A DNA stretch of 64,000 nucleotides from Paenibacillus naphthalenovorans (GCF_900099895.1 NZ_FNDY01000006.1:62001-126000); one strand, 5' to 3'; shown: positions 41,576 through 51,466, numbered from the stretch's first letter. Notes: generated by a model not told the origin, from the letters alone. Numbers and translations: made by a program.

Positions 41576-42607
41576 ATGGCTGTATCGAACAAAGAAAGTA
41601 AGCTGAACCAACATCTCCAACGGTCTTCGGAAGTCCCTCTCGGGAGCAGAGGACTTCGGCAGCTGGATATGACAACGATAGGTCCGTTAATCGGCTTGTT
41701 CCTTATTATCATCGTCTTTTCCATCCTTGCCGAAAGCTTTCTTTCTGTAGCGAATATCCTTAACATTTTAAGACAGTCGGCGATTATCGGCATTATGGCC
41801 ATTGGGGTAACCTTTGTCATTATTACGGCTGAAATTGATTTAAGCATCGCGAGCATTATGACATTCAGCGGTTTAGTTGCGGGCGCTCTTAGCACCGGAG
41901 GCTTTGGATTAGGCGTTGCGCTGCCGGTTTGGCTTGCGATCATCTGCACATTGTTCATCGGGGCTATGGTCGGGGCGGTTTCCGGATTTGCCAACGCCAA
42001 ATTAAAAATACCTACCTTTATGGCAACGCTGTCGATGATGTTTATCGTGGACGGGATCAGCTTATGGTTTTCGGGCGCTCAACCGTTGTACGGCATTCCC
42101 GACCGTCTCCAATGGTTCGGTTCGGGCAAAGTATTCGGCATTCCGTCCATTGTCCTTGTTTTTGCAGTGATCTTTGTGATCAGCCACATCATCTTAAGCA
42201 GGACGGTGTTCGGAAGAAATGTTTACGCGATCGGGGGCAATGAAGAAGCGGCGAAAATGTCGGGGATCAACGTCGCCAAATATAAAGTACTGGTGCTAAC
42301 CATCAGCGGCATATTGGCTGCTCTCGCCGGCATTCTCATGCTCGGGCGGATCGGGAGTGCTCAGGTGACAGCCGGGGTCGGTTTGCAGCTTCCTCCGATT
42401 GCCGCGGTCATCCTGGGCGGAACCTCGCTGTTCGGCGGAGTGGGCAGCATGTGGAGGACGCTGGTCGGCGTATTGTTAATGGGCGTTCTGGTCAACGGAT
42501 TAAATCTGCTAGGGGTTGGGTCCGCCGGGCAAAACCTGGCTACGGGCATCGTCTTGTTTGTCGCGGTGGCGGCCAATGTGATGGGCTCCTCCAAAACTAA
42601 AGGATAG
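41576..42607 (+). CDS. Sugar ABC transporter permease (RbsC-like)
   Basis: A 343-residue integral membrane protein with eight to ten hydrophobic segments. GVTFVIITAEIDLSIASIMT is the RbsC/XylH family motif, and GGNEEAAKMSGINV is the cytoplasmic coupling loop that contacts the ATPase. PPIAAVILGGTSLFGGVGSM near residue 270 is a second hallmark. The polar N-terminal 35 residues are typical. A GGGGGAT-like site precedes the ATG, 20 bases after the ATPase stop. Confidence 0.92.
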   Translation: MAVSNKESKLNQHLQRSSEVPLGSRGLRQLDMTTIGPLIGLFLIIIVFSILAESFLSVANILNILRQSAIIGIMAIGVTFVIITAEIDLSIASIMTFSGLVAGALSTGGFGLGVALPVWLAIICTLFIGAMVGAVSGFANAKLKIPTFMATLSMMFIVDGISLWFSGAQPLYGIPDRLQWFGSGKVFGIPSIVLVFAVIFVISHIILSRTVFGRNVYAIGGNEEAAKMSGINVAKYKVLVLTISGILAALAGILMLGRIGSAQVTAGVGLQLPPIAAVILGGTSLFGGVGSMWRTLVGVLLMGVLVNGLNLLGVGSAGQNLATGIVLFVAVAANVMGSSKTKG

Positions 42608-42620
42608 GGAAGGGATACGA

Positions 42621-43586
42621 ATGAGCAAGCATCGGATAGGTTTCATTGGGACAGGGGCGGTGGCCGAATTGCATCAGCTGTCCGTTGATAAGCTGGAGCA
42701 TGCGGAATTGGCCGGAATAACGGATTTGAATCAAGAGCGGCTGAGCAGAAGGGAAAAGGAATGGCAGGCCAAGGCTTATCCCGATGCCCGTGCGCTGATT
42801 GAATCCGATGAAATAGACATCATCTATATCCTGTCTCCGGTGGAGGCCCATTATGAACAGGCTGTTCAGGCTTTGAAAGCCGGCAAGCACGTACTGATCG
42901 AAAAGCCCGTTGCCATGACCGTAGAGCAGATCCGCGAGATCGGTCGGGTGGCGCAGGAAATGAACCGTATATGCTTTCCCGCTCACAATTATATCTACCA
43001 TCCGGAAATGATCAAGATGAAGCGCTACATCGAAGAAGGGGCGCTCGGGCAAATATGCAGCGCCTGGTTCACATTTATCATTCATCATAGCGAGGAGCTG
43101 GCTTCACACTATCCGGGCGTGATCCGGCAAATCATGACCCATCACCTGTATACGACCCTCTATTTGCTGGGGAAGCCTGAGGCGATGAGCTGTTCCGCGA
43201 CGAAACTGCACTATCAAACACTGGAACGCGAGGATCAATCGGTTATGCTGCTGGAAATGCCGGGCGGCGCACAAGCGGTTCTCTTTTCAAGTTTTGCTTG
43301 TGACGACGATACGAGCAGTCCGTGGACGTACCTGGTCAAGGTGTTGGGTACCCAGGGAGGAATGAATTATTCCTGGAGAGATGTGCTGTACAACCGGGCG
43401 ATCGGTACGCTTGGCAAAGCCTATCCCAAATATGAGGAATTGTTTTTCTATGAGTCTGAATACTTTATTAATGAATGCATCGACAAGGGGAAGGCTCCGT
43501 TATCTACTTTGCAGGATGCGGCGGTGGTTCAGTACATGGTTGAGCTGGCCGAAGCCAATTTGGGCAAACATATGATCTCCTGCTGA
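42621..43586 (+). CDS. Gfo/Idh/MocA-family oxidoreductase
   Basis: A 321-residue NAD(P)-dependent sugar or cyclitol dehydrogenase. GFIGTGAVAELH is the cofactor loop, IDIIYILSPVEAHYE and HVLIEKPVAM (with the conserved EKP Lys) follow, and the C-terminal alpha/beta domain carries HHLYTTLYLLG near residue 174. It may oxidise the imported sugar, myo-inositol-type cyclitol or a derivative. It lies 13 bases downstream of the permease gene in the same operon. Confidence 0.9.
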   Translation: MSKHRIGFIGTGAVAELHQLSVDKLEHAELAGITDLNQERLSRREKEWQAKAYPDARALIESDEIDIIYILSPVEAHYEQAVQALKAGKHVLIEKPVAMTVEQIREIGRVAQEMNRICFPAHNYIYHPEMIKMKRYIEEGALGQICSAWFTFIIHHSEELASHYPGVIRQIMTHHLYTTLYLLGKPEAMSCSATKLHYQTLEREDQSVMLLEMPGGAQAVLFSSFACDDDTSSPWTYLVKVLGTQGGMNYSWRDVLYNRAIGTLGKAYPKYEELFFYESEYFINECIDKGKAPLSTLQDAAVVQYMVELAEANLGKHMISC

Positions 43587-43632
43587 TGAACGGATAATAA
43601 GCGGCATGGAAACAGGTAGAGAGGAGCTTGGC

Positions 43633-44667
43633 ATGAGATTGGCGAAAACGATGCAAGCGGTGCAAATCACAGGTCCGAGAATCATTCGCTGCGGCGAACT
43701 GGAAGTGCCTGTCTGCAGGGAGGATGAAGTTCTGGTCAAAGTCCATTGTTTAGGCGTCTGCGCTACAGATTTGGAAATCTATCAAGGGACGATGGTCTAT
43801 TTTCAAACGAATCAATCCTCCTTTCCCGTCATTCCGGGTCATGAGTGGTCGGGGGAAATCATCGCCTTAGGCAGCGAGGTACAGGATTTTAATGTAGGTG
43901 ACCGGGTCGTTGGGGAGACAACGATAGCGTGCGGGCATTGCTCTTATTGTCAAAAGGGGAGGTATAATCTGTGCCCCAAACGATTGGAAAACGGAGTGCT
44001 GGGCAAAGACGGAGCGGCTGCGGAGTACATGGTTTATCCCGCCCATGCGCTTCACCGTTTTGATGCTTCTCTTTCGTATGAGGAAGCTTGCCTGATCGAG
44101 CCTGCGGCCGTGGCCTTCCGTGGAGTAAGCAAAATATCGATTACTCCCGAGGATACGGTGGCGGTGATCGGGGCGGGCCCTGTCGGGCTGCTTGCCGTAC
44201 AGATGGCGAAGGCGTTCGGTGCGAAAAAAGTGGTTCTCTTCGATATCCGCCACCGCCGTTTGGAAATGGGGTTACGCCTCGGTGCGGACGAAACGATGAA
44301 TGTAAAAGACGGGACAAGGACGGATTTATTTACGGCGGTGGTGGAAGCGACCGGAAATGCTTCCGTTGTGGAATCGCTATTGGACTATATCGTGCCGGGA
44401 GGGCGGATTAGTTTGCTTGGATTGTGCGGAGGTAAACGGGCTGCTTTTGACGTGGATCAGTTCGTAACCTACGATCTTGAAATGCATGGGTCATTAGGCA
44501 GTCCCGGCGTATGGAAAACCGTGATCGAACTGCTGCAGTCCGGTAAAATAAATACGGCGCCGCTCATCAGCCACCGGTTTGAACTTCACGAATTGGAAAA
44601 AGCATTCCAGCTCATGGAGAATAAGGACCCGGATATATTAAAAATCGTGCTCAACGTGGCACGCTGA
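43633..44667 (+). CDS. Zinc-dependent alcohol dehydrogenase (sugar/polyol dehydrogenase-like)
   Basis: A 344-residue medium-chain dehydrogenase. CLGVCATDLEIYQGTMVYFQ and GHEWSGEI contain catalytic zinc ligands, CGHCSYCQKGRYNLC has the structural-zinc cysteines, and GAGPVGLLAVQMAKAFGAKK the NAD-binding loop. ATG 43633 is preferred, with GAGAGGAGC upstream; ATG 43606 would add nine residues ahead of this site. With the neighbouring Gfo/Idh/MocA enzyme and lactonase it suggests stepwise oxidation of a sugar to a lactone and acid. Confidence 0.9.
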   Translation: MRLAKTMQAVQITGPRIIRCGELEVPVCREDEVLVKVHCLGVCATDLEIYQGTMVYFQTNQSSFPVIPGHEWSGEIIALGSEVQDFNVGDRVVGETTIACGHCSYCQKGRYNLCPKRLENGVLGKDGAAAEYMVYPAHALHRFDASLSYEEACLIEPAAVAFRGVSKISITPEDTVAVIGAGPVGLLAVQMAKAFGAKKVVLFDIRHRRLEMGLRLGADETMNVKDGTRTDLFTAVVEATGNASVVESLLDYIVPGGRISLLGLCGGKRAAFDVDQFVTYDLEMHGSLGSPGVWKTVIELLQSGKINTAPLISHRFELHELEKAFQLMENKDPDILKIVLNVAR

Positions 44668-44725
44668 AATGAATGGAGGCTCGGATAGGGATCGCCGATG
44701 TTCATTCTGGAGAGGAGAGGATACG

Positions 44726-45601
44726 ATGCATGCAGCAGAACTGGTGCTTGATGTGAAGAATACGCTGGGAGAAGGTCCGGCCTGGGATCATGACAGACAA
44801 CTTCTGTATTGGGTAGATATCATTGAAGGCAAGATTTGGAGCTTTGATCCGGAAACGAACCAAAGCCGTTTCATTGAAGTAGACCGAATGGTTGGCGCCG
44901 CAGTTCCGAAAGCTTCGGGGGGATTCATTGTGGCTGCACAGCATGGCTTCTACAGGCTGAACCCGGCTTCGGACTCATTGATCCCGATCGCCGAGCCGGA
45001 AACCGGTCGGCCCAACAACCGCTTCAATGACGGCAAATGTGATGCAAAGGGACGTTTTTGGGCCGGCACGATGGATCATAACCAGGAAGAAATTAGCGGA
45101 GCGCTTTATTGTCTGGATCAGAATCTCCAGGTAAGAAAAGTACTTGATGGCGTGGGGATCTCCAATGGCTTGGCCTGGGATAAAGAAAATAAAACGATGT
45201 TTTATATTGATTCGGTAACGAAGCAGGTGGCCGCCTTCGATTATGATCTGGAGAGCGGCTCCATTCGTAACAAGCGGACGGTCGTCACCATACCGGAGGG
45301 AGAAGGCATACCTGACGGAATGACGATTGACGACGAAGGGATGCTGTGGGTGGCGCAATGGGAAGGCGCTCGAGTTTCGCGTTGGAATCCGGCTACCGGG
45401 CAGAGATTGGACTCGATTGCATTGCCTGCTTCCAAGGTCACTTCCGTTGTATTCGGGGGAAAGCATCTGGATGAGCTGTATATTACAACGGCAAGAGTAG
45501 GTTTAAGTGAAGAAGAATTGGAGAAGCAGCCGCATGCGGGGGGACTTTTCCGCGTCAAGCTGGGCATCAAAGGCTCGCCGACCTATCGTTTCGAGGGGTA
45601 G
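44726..45601 (+). CDS. SMP-30/gluconolactonase-family lactonase
   Basis: A 292-residue six-bladed beta-propeller lactonase. Probable metal ligands are Glu16 (LGEGPAW), the Asn in GISNGLAWD and the Asp in IPDGMTIDDEG; PNNRFNDGKCDAKGRFWAGT is the family signature. It would hydrolyse the sugar lactone formed by an upstream dehydrogenase to the aldonate. ATG 44726 follows GGAGAGGAGAGG. Frame-compatible sequence back to 44669 lacks family similarity. It is the last gene of the operon. Confidence 0.9.
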   Translation: MHAAELVLDVKNTLGEGPAWDHDRQLLYWVDIIEGKIWSFDPETNQSRFIEVDRMVGAAVPKASGGFIVAAQHGFYRLNPASDSLIPIAEPETGRPNNRFNDGKCDAKGRFWAGTMDHNQEEISGALYCLDQNLQVRKVLDGVGISNGLAWDKENKTMFYIDSVTKQVAAFDYDLESGSIRNKRTVVTIPEGEGIPDGMTIDDEGMLWVAQWEGARVSRWNPATGQRLDSIALPASKVTSVVFGGKHLDELYITTARVGLSEEELEKQPHAGGLFRVKLGIKGSPTYRFEG

Positions 45602-45613
45602 GCGGGAAGCAAA

Positions 45614-45660
45614 GCAGCCGCCCCTGGTGTGGAAACGGAGGCGGCTGCGAATCTGTTTTT
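45614..45660 (+). terminator. Terminator between convergent operons
   Basis: GCAGCCGCC (45614-45622) pairs with GGCGGCTGC (45640-45648), then GAATCTGTTTTT. It ends the sugar ABC operon just before the convergent activator gene. Confidence 0.85.
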
Positions 45661-45668
45661 GGCGCCAA

Positions 45669-47558
45669 TCATATATTAAACTTCCGAAGTCTTTTATAAA
45701 AAGTGCTCCGGGGTATACCTAATAATTGAGCGGCCATCGTTACATTGCCTTTCGTTTTTTGTAAAGCTTCCGTCATCTGCTCCTTTTGGATTTGATCACG
45801 CAAGCTGCAGGGTGCCGGTTCATTTGCCGGGATATGGGTGTTGTTTTGTTCCAGTGAAGGATTTGAAGATAGAGCTCCGCGGATATTTAATCTGTCCAGA
45901 ACATGCATTGTTTCCAAAGGGGCGATCTCTTCACCCTGGGATACAATGTGCAAACGTTCAAGCACATTGATCAGTTCCCGTATATTGCCGGGCCAATGGT
46001 ATTCCAATAACCGCTCGAATAATGCCGGATGCAAGGGGATGTTCCATTGATGCTTGCCGCAAAAATATCGGACCAGGTAAGGTATGTCTTCTTTCCTTTC
46101 ACGCAAAGGCGGGACATCGATCGGATAAACATGGAGACGATAATACAAGTCTTCACGAAATTTCCCATCCTTAACAAGCTGGCCAAGGTCGCGATGCGTA
46201 GCTGTAATGATTCTGATATCGACAGGAATCTCTTTGGCGCTTCCAAGAGGAACGACTTTTCGTTCCTGGAGAACGCGTAAAAGCGCAACTTGCATCGAAT
46301 GGGGAATTTCTCCAATCTCATCGAGAAATAAGGTCCCCTGATTCGCTTGTTCAAATTTCCCCTTATACCCATGGCGCCGTGCGCCTGTAAAAGCTCCTTC
46401 CGCATAGCCAAACAATTCGCTTTCCATCAGATCCTTTGGAATCGCTCCGCAATTTACAGCCACAAAGGGTCCGTTTTTCCGAGAACTGTTCTCATGGATG
46501 GTTCGGGCAATGACTTCTTTTCCAGTTCCTGTTTCTCCTGAAATATAAACACTGGTGTCGGAGGGGGCCACCCGTTTCATTTCGTCCAGTGTGCGTTGAA
46601 AAGCTTGGCTTATACCTTTTTCTCCTTTAAATTCAAACGGGGTAGAGGGAACCTGAGAGATGAAACACAGGGGGGCCGGCTTTATTTTCGCCTCTATGAA
46701 ATGGACGGCACTTCCGATGATTCCGTTATGAACATTGGAATAGATGGGGATCTCCATTTGAAGCGCGTATCCATATTCCATGAAGTCATGAGGTTTTGAC
46801 CCTATCCATCCCGGCATGTTATGACGAATCGGTTTGCTGGCGCATACCACGACTTGCTTATTGTTGCAAATGACGACAGGCCGATCCGTTTCAATGATAT
46901 CCATGGAACGCTGGATGAGCTCCATCTCATCCTTATGATGGCGTATACTGATTTCACGTTCAATCGAATAAGCAACGGAAGTCACCATCCCGAGCATATA
47001 AGGATGGGCACGGTCGACCGGACACGAAACATCGAGGATGCCGATGAGCTTTCCGTCATCGTGGCGAATGGGAGCGGCAGAACAACTCCAGCGATGGGAA
47101 GCCACCGAATAGTGTTCCGTACCCGTTACCATGATGGGTTCTTCCGTCGATAAAGCTGTACCGATGGCATTCGTGCCGACTTCGCCCTCCGTCCATCGAA
47201 CTCCTTCGACAAAATTCATTTTGGATGCGGCCATTTGAACATCTTTATTGCCCGAAATGGATAGAACATAACCTTCCGGATCAATCAATAATGCGATCAT
47301 GCCCAAATCATTCGCAAAGGAATTCATTCGCTGCAGATGAGGCAGAGCGATATCCTGAAGCAGTGCATTTTTGGCCATTTGGCAGCGAAGCAGATCATTG
47401 TTTAAAATCGATCTGCCCTTATCCAGATGAGGATTCACATGCGCGTTCCTGGAACGGTACCAAGATTCAACGATCCTTTGATTGAGGCGCGATGAATCAA
47501 GCACACCTTCCCGAACGAAGCGATTCCAAATATCAAGGTTGAATGCGCTTTCAAACAT
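45669..47558 (-). CDS. acoR: Sigma-54-dependent transcriptional activator, AcoR-like
   Basis: A 629-residue enhancer-binding protein. The N-terminal part has a GAF-type sensory domain (WTEGEVGTNAIGTALSTEEP and HYSVASHRWSCSAAPIRHDD are AcoR-like). The central AAA+ domain shows Walker A GETGTGKE, the sigma-54 contact motif GAFTGA, Walker B GTLFLDEIGE and the arginine-finger region. A Fis-type helix-turn-helix (NVTMAAQLLGIPRSTFYKRL) ends it. ATG 47558 is chosen, after AGAGGAGCGGG. It has its own sigma-A promoter. It sits at the 3' end of the dehydrogenase operon, which carries a matching sigma-54 promoter, so it probably activates that operon in response to acetoin. Confidence 0.92.
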   Translation of the reverse strand: MFESAFNLDIWNRFVREGVLDSSRLNQRIVESWYRSRNAHVNPHLDKGRSILNNDLLRCQMAKNALLQDIALPHLQRMNSFANDLGMIALLIDPEGYVLSISGNKDVQMAASKMNFVEGVRWTEGEVGTNAIGTALSTEEPIMVTGTEHYSVASHRWSCSAAPIRHDDGKLIGILDVSCPVDRAHPYMLGMVTSVAYSIEREISIRHHKDEMELIQRSMDIIETDRPVVICNNKQVVVCASKPIRHNMPGWIGSKPHDFMEYGYALQMEIPIYSNVHNGIIGSAVHFIEAKIKPAPLCFISQVPSTPFEFKGEKGISQAFQRTLDEMKRVAPSDTSVYISGETGTGKEVIARTIHENSSRKNGPFVAVNCGAIPKDLMESELFGYAEGAFTGARRHGYKGKFEQANQGTLFLDEIGEIPHSMQVALLRVLQERKVVPLGSAKEIPVDIRIITATHRDLGQLVKDGKFREDLYYRLHVYPIDVPPLRERKEDIPYLVRYFCGKHQWNIPLHPALFERLLEYHWPGNIRELINVLERLHIVSQGEEIAPLETMHVLDRLNIRGALSSNPSLEQNNTHIPANEPAPCSLRDQIQKEQMTEALQKTKGNVTMAAQLLGIPRSTFYKRLRKFNI

Positions 47559-47631
47559 TTTACCCGCTCCTCTGAAATTATGTCGCAGCATATAACTTCA
47601 AAGTTTACGTAGGCATGGTTGGTATTCTCCT

Positions 47632-47661
47632 ATTATAACCTTAAAATGGTTTCGCTTACAA
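47632..47661 (-). promoter_or_regulatory. Sigma-A promoter of the acoR-like gene
   Basis: On the minus strand TTGTAA (47661-47656) and TATAAT (47637-47632) are separated by 18 bp, about 75 bases upstream of the activator start codon. A perfect -10 and fair -35 allow basal expression independent of sigma-54. Confidence 0.7.
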
Positions 47662-47701
47662 CGCCGGAATTACAAATTTATCCTCTGTCTGCGCCCGACA
47701 A

Positions 47702-47730
47702 CGATTCGCCTCCCGGAAGGAAGCGAATCG
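47702..47730 (-). terminator. Hairpin after the butanediol-dehydrogenase-like gene
   Basis: CGATTCGCCTCC (47702-47713) and GGAAGCGAATCG (47719-47730) form a nearly perfect stem with a short loop. No T-run follows on the minus strand, so termination may be partial. Confidence 0.5.
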
Positions 47731-47744
47731 CTGTCAGGCATTCA

Positions 47745-48800
47745 CTAAACCAATGACGGTGAAACCAGAATTTTGATGTGCTCCTTACTTCGGATCAGTT
47801 CTTCAAATCCTTTTTGCGTTAAATCATTGAGGGAGATCTTCCTTGTAATCAATTGATCGACCTGTAATCTTCCTTCCGATATGAGGTCGATGACAGCCGG
47901 GAAAATATTGCGGTAAGCCAGCACGCCTTTGATCTCCCGTTCCTTTAGTACGAGGTTGTTTGGAAAAATGGACGCCTGCTTTTCCCAAATGCTAACAATG
48001 ATGATTTGACCGTCGGTTTTAGCGCAATCTATGGCATCATTCAAGCAGCGGTCAACCCCTGTGACCTCAAAACAAATATCGGCACCGCCGTTGGTGAGCC
48101 GGTGAACGGCCTGGATCGCATTTTCTTTTAACGGATGGATGATATGATGGGCTCCCAGGGCCTTGGCCATCTGTTGGCGTTCTTCTGAAACCTCTACAGC
48201 AATAATACGGCTGGCTCCTGCCGTGCGGGCCGCTTGGATCACCAGAAGTCCGATGGGACCCGCCCCATAAACAACACAGCTGTCGCCGGCTTTTAATTTG
48301 CTTGTGCGGATGGCATGCAGGGCAACGGCAGCCGGTTCGACCAGGGCTCCCTGCTCATAAGACATAGGATCGGGCAGCCGGTGAACCATACTCTCTTTCA
48401 CCATGGTAAATTCCGAAAAGCCGCCTCCGCCTCCGCTTAAACCATGAAACCCTAATGTGTCGCAAACGTTGTATAATCCTTTTTGACAAGGAATGCAGGA
48501 GCCGCAAGCCAATATCGGTTCAACCGTGACACGGTCCCCAACCTTGACCCTGGTTACCCCTTGGCCGACTTCAACGACTTCGCCGGCAAATTCATGGCCC
48601 AAAATAACAGGAGCCTGTTGATGGGTAAGGGCATGCGGTTGATCGGGGATAAAGATGGGGCCCGCCATATATTCGTGTAAATCCGTGCCGCATATGCCGC
48701 ACCACGCCACCTTGATGTTAACCATTCCCGGTTGAACGACCGGGGCAGGAATTTCATCGATACGTACATCACGGATACCGTACCAAAAAGCAGCTTTCAT
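47745..48800 (-). CDS. bdhA: 2,3-butanediol dehydrogenase-like zinc alcohol dehydrogenase
   Basis: A 351-residue medium-chain dehydrogenase resembling (R,R)-butanediol dehydrogenases: CGICGTDLHEYMAGPIFIP followed by HALTHQQAPVILGHEFAG is characteristic of that group, CGSCIPCQKGLYNVC holds structural-zinc cysteines, and GAGPIGLLVIQAARTAG binds NAD. The start MKAAFWYG at 48800 is preceded by GGCGGGG; the frame is open further upstream into the E3 gene without family similarity. Placed after the acetoin-dehydrogenase-type genes, it would oxidise 2,3-butanediol to acetoin, which the complex then cleaves. Confidence 0.85.
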   Translation of the reverse strand: MKAAFWYGIRDVRIDEIPAPVVQPGMVNIKVAWCGICGTDLHEYMAGPIFIPDQPHALTHQQAPVILGHEFAGEVVEVGQGVTRVKVGDRVTVEPILACGSCIPCQKGLYNVCDTLGFHGLSGGGGGFSEFTMVKESMVHRLPDPMSYEQGALVEPAAVALHAIRTSKLKAGDSCVVYGAGPIGLLVIQAARTAGASRIIAVEVSEERQQMAKALGAHHIIHPLKENAIQAVHRLTNGGADICFEVTGVDRCLNDAIDCAKTDGQIIIVSIWEKQASIFPNNLVLKEREIKGVLAYRNIFPAVIDLISEGRLQVDQLITRKISLNDLTQKGFEELIRSKEHIKILVSPSLV

Positions 48801-48837
48801 TTGAACCCCGCCCTTGCAATGAATTTGTCGAAGGCAT

Positions 48838-50217
48838 TCAAGCATGTAAAGCTGGGCCGATGGCGCTGAGCAGAGCCTCGTGAACGGCTTCGGATAATGT
48901 CGGATGGGCGGCAATCCAATGCTCCATGACATCCGCAGTCAATTCCGCGTGCAGCATGACCGCGCCTTGCCCGATCAGTTCCGTGGCCCGGGGTCCCACG
49001 ATAGACATGCCGATAATTTCGTTAAATTCAGGCTCGACCAGCACTTTGACCTTGCCGACAGGCTCATTTAGAATGAGCGCCTTTCCATTCGCAGTGAAAG
49101 GGAATTCCCCGATTCGAATATCTCCGTATTGCTGTCTTGCCTGATTTTCGGTCATTCCTACGCCGGCAATTTCAGGCGCTGTATAAATGCAGCGGGGAAC
49201 CGCCCGATAATTCACTTTTGCATCGCCTCCGCAAGCATGCATCGCAGCTACGGTCCCTTCATGAAATGCGACGTGAGCGAGCTGAATGCCGCCGATGACA
49301 TCCCCGCATGCATAGATATGAGGAATGTTGGTTTGCATATGTTCATTGACCTTGATGCCCTGCTTGGAAAATTCAACCAGGGTATTTTCCAGGCCCAGCC
49401 CTGAAGTCCGAGGCCTTCTTCCAATGGAGACCAGCACATAATCGGCGCTTAGCTCATAGACGCCGCTACTGTTTTCGAGCCTGGCCTTTTTGTCATGGGA
49501 ATCCAAATGATGCAGGATCGTTGAAGTATGGATCGTCACACCCGAGTTTTCCAATTGCTGCCGCAGGATAGCGGCAATATCCGCATCTTCGCCCGGAATA
49601 AGCTGATCCGCCATCTCAACCATCGTTACTTTGGTGCCCATCCGGCTGTAAATGCTTGCAAATTCGCAGCCGATAACGCCGCCGCCGACAATGAGCAGGG
49701 AAGAGGGGATTGCAGGGAGAGCCATGGCTTGGCCGCTATGAACCACCCATTCGCCGTCAAATGGCGCAAACGGAAGGCTAACGGGCTCTGAGCCGGCGGC
49801 AATAATGATTTTATCCGCTTCAACGAATACTTGTTTGCCTTCCTGCTCTACACATAAACGGCGATCCGTTTCAAAGCTTGCTTTTCCTTTGAGGACCTTG
49901 ATTTTATTTTTTTTCATCAAATATCCGATCCCCATGACAAGCTTTTTTACAATATCGTTTTTGTAGCCTTGAACACCGTCCCAATCGATTTCCGCTTCAT
50001 GGGAGGGGAGGCGTACGCCAAACTGTGCGGCATGTTTGATTTTTTCGGCCGTTTCCGCGCTCTCTAACAAAGACTTTGTCGGCATGCATCCCTCGTTTAA
50101 ACAAGTGCCTCCCAAATCCTTTTGCTCGATAAGGGTGACTTCTTTACCCTGCCTGGCGGCGACGATCGCCGCCACATATCCTGCAGGTCCCCCTCCAATA
50201 ACAGCTATTGTTTTCAT
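48838..50217 (-). CDS. acoL: Dihydrolipoyl dehydrogenase (E3)
   Basis: A 459-residue flavoprotein disulfide reductase. The FAD site is GGGPAGYVAAIVAARQG, the redox-active disulfide is Cys39/Cys44 in GGTCLNEGCMPTKS, and the second nucleotide-binding loop is GGGVIGCEFASIYSRMG. The active-site HPTLSEA motif lies at the C-terminus. There is no fused lipoyl domain. It reoxidises the lipoyl groups of the E2 encoded 16 bases upstream. Confidence 0.93.
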   Translation of the reverse strand: MKTIAVIGGGPAGYVAAIVAARQGKEVTLIEQKDLGGTCLNEGCMPTKSLLESAETAEKIKHAAQFGVRLPSHEAEIDWDGVQGYKNDIVKKLVMGIGYLMKKNKIKVLKGKASFETDRRLCVEQEGKQVFVEADKIIIAAGSEPVSLPFAPFDGEWVVHSGQAMALPAIPSSLLIVGGGVIGCEFASIYSRMGTKVTMVEMADQLIPGEDADIAAILRQQLENSGVTIHTSTILHHLDSHDKKARLENSSGVYELSADYVLVSIGRRPRTSGLGLENTLVEFSKQGIKVNEHMQTNIPHIYACGDVIGGIQLAHVAFHEGTVAAMHACGGDAKVNYRAVPRCIYTAPEIAGVGMTENQARQQYGDIRIGEFPFTANGKALILNEPVGKVKVLVEPEFNEIIGMSIVGPRATELIGQGAVMLHAELTADVMEHWIAAHPTLSEAVHEALLSAIGPALHA

Positions 50218-50233
50218 GAAATTTCCCTTCTTT

Positions 50234-51466
50234 CTACAGAACCAAACGCAAAGGATTTTCTAAAAAGCTCTTAAGCGTTCGAAGAAACTCAGCAGCCGGC
50301 GCCCCATCCAATACCCGATGGTCGAAGGTAAGGCTGAGCGGGAGGAGACTTCTGCGCTGCAAAGCTTCACCCAGGTAGACAGGCGTATCCTGAACGGCTC
50401 CAGTCCCGAGGATTCCGGCTTCAGGCGGGTTCAATACAGGAGTGAAATGCTCGATGCCGTAAGCGCCGAGATTCGTAATGGTAAAGGTTGAACCCTGCAT
50501 ATGCTCGCTGCCTAACTGGCCGTCGCGCGATTGCTGAGCCAAGGATTTGATGAGTCGGGACAAATCTGGCAAAGAGCGTTTTTCGGCATGGCGTATGACA
50601 GGGACGACCAGGCCTTTATCCAGGGCGACAGCGATGCCGAGGTGAACGTGGCTGTACGTAAGAATTCGATCGTCGATATAAGCGCTGTTCATTTGTTTGT
50701 GCTGCAGCAGAGAAAGGACGGCTGCGCGGGCGATAAAATCGGTTATTGTCAGCTTGACCTCATATTGCTGCCGGATAAATTCGCTGATCTGTTTTTGGAG
50801 CGCCAAAAGCTCAGTGACATCGGCTTTTAAGTTGAGCGTGAGTTGGGCGCTATGGCGCAAGCTGTCAAGCATCCGGGTCGCTATGACCTTGCGGATGCCG
50901 GTGACCGGCGATTGCACGGTTTGCTCTTCGTCTTCGGATATATCGGGTTCGGACTGCCGGGCCGGTGTGGCGGAGGATTTGTTCGAAATTTCACGTTCGA
51001 TATCCTCTTTCGTAATCCTTCCCTGCGGGCCGGTTCCTGAAATAGAAGCGATATCCAATCCGGCGGCCTCCGCCATTTTTCGAGCGATAGGGGAGATCCT
51101 GATCTCCCCTTTCTTTTGAGATCCGGCGGCCTCCGCTGAAGCGGCCGTTTCTACACTTGCAGCGGGAGAGTTTTGATTTTGGGCTGCGGGTTGGGCCGTA
51201 GCTGCAGCAGGTCTGTTCACTTTTTCATCTGGATGGCCGATATAGCCGATGACTGCTCCCGGAGGAACACCCTGCCCTTCGGGTACAACGATCTCCAAAA
51301 GAACTCCGTCTGCAGGGCACTCCAGTTCCATCTCGATTTTCTCCGAACTGATATCGGCAATGATTTCTCCTTTGGCAACCGTATCTCCGGCTTGTTTATG
51401 CCAAATGGAAACCGTTCCTTCTTTCATTGCCATTCCTAATTTAGGCATTACAATGTCTACAGCCAT
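50234..51466 (-). CDS. acoC: Dihydrolipoamide acyltransferase (E2)
   Basis: A 410-residue E2. One lipoyl domain (1-75) has the lipoylated Lys43 in SSEKIEME. A Pro/Ala-rich linker leads to a peripheral-subunit-binding domain (ISPIARKMAEAAGLDIASIS, GTGPQGRITKEDIE, about 130-170), then a catalytic domain with the HxxxDG motif in TFDHRVLDGAPAAEF. ATG 51466 starts directly at MAVDIVMPKLGM; a GTG at 51478 is an alternative. It transfers the acetyl group from E1-bound acetoin cleavage to CoA. Confidence 0.92.
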   Translation of the reverse strand: MAVDIVMPKLGMAMKEGTVSIWHKQAGDTVAKGEIIADISSEKIEMELECPADGVLLEIVVPEGQGVPPGAVIGYIGHPDEKVNRPAAATAQPAAQNQNSPAASVETAASAEAAGSQKKGEIRISPIARKMAEAAGLDIASISGTGPQGRITKEDIEREISNKSSATPARQSEPDISEDEEQTVQSPVTGIRKVIATRMLDSLRHSAQLTLNLKADVTELLALQKQISEFIRQQYEVKLTITDFIARAAVLSLLQHKQMNSAYIDDRILTYSHVHLGIAVALDKGLVVPVIRHAEKRSLPDLSRLIKSLAQQSRDGQLGSEHMQGSTFTITNLGAYGIEHFTPVLNPPEAGILGTGAVQDTPVYLGEALQRRSLLPLSLTFDHRVLDGAPAAEFLRTLKSFLENPLRLVL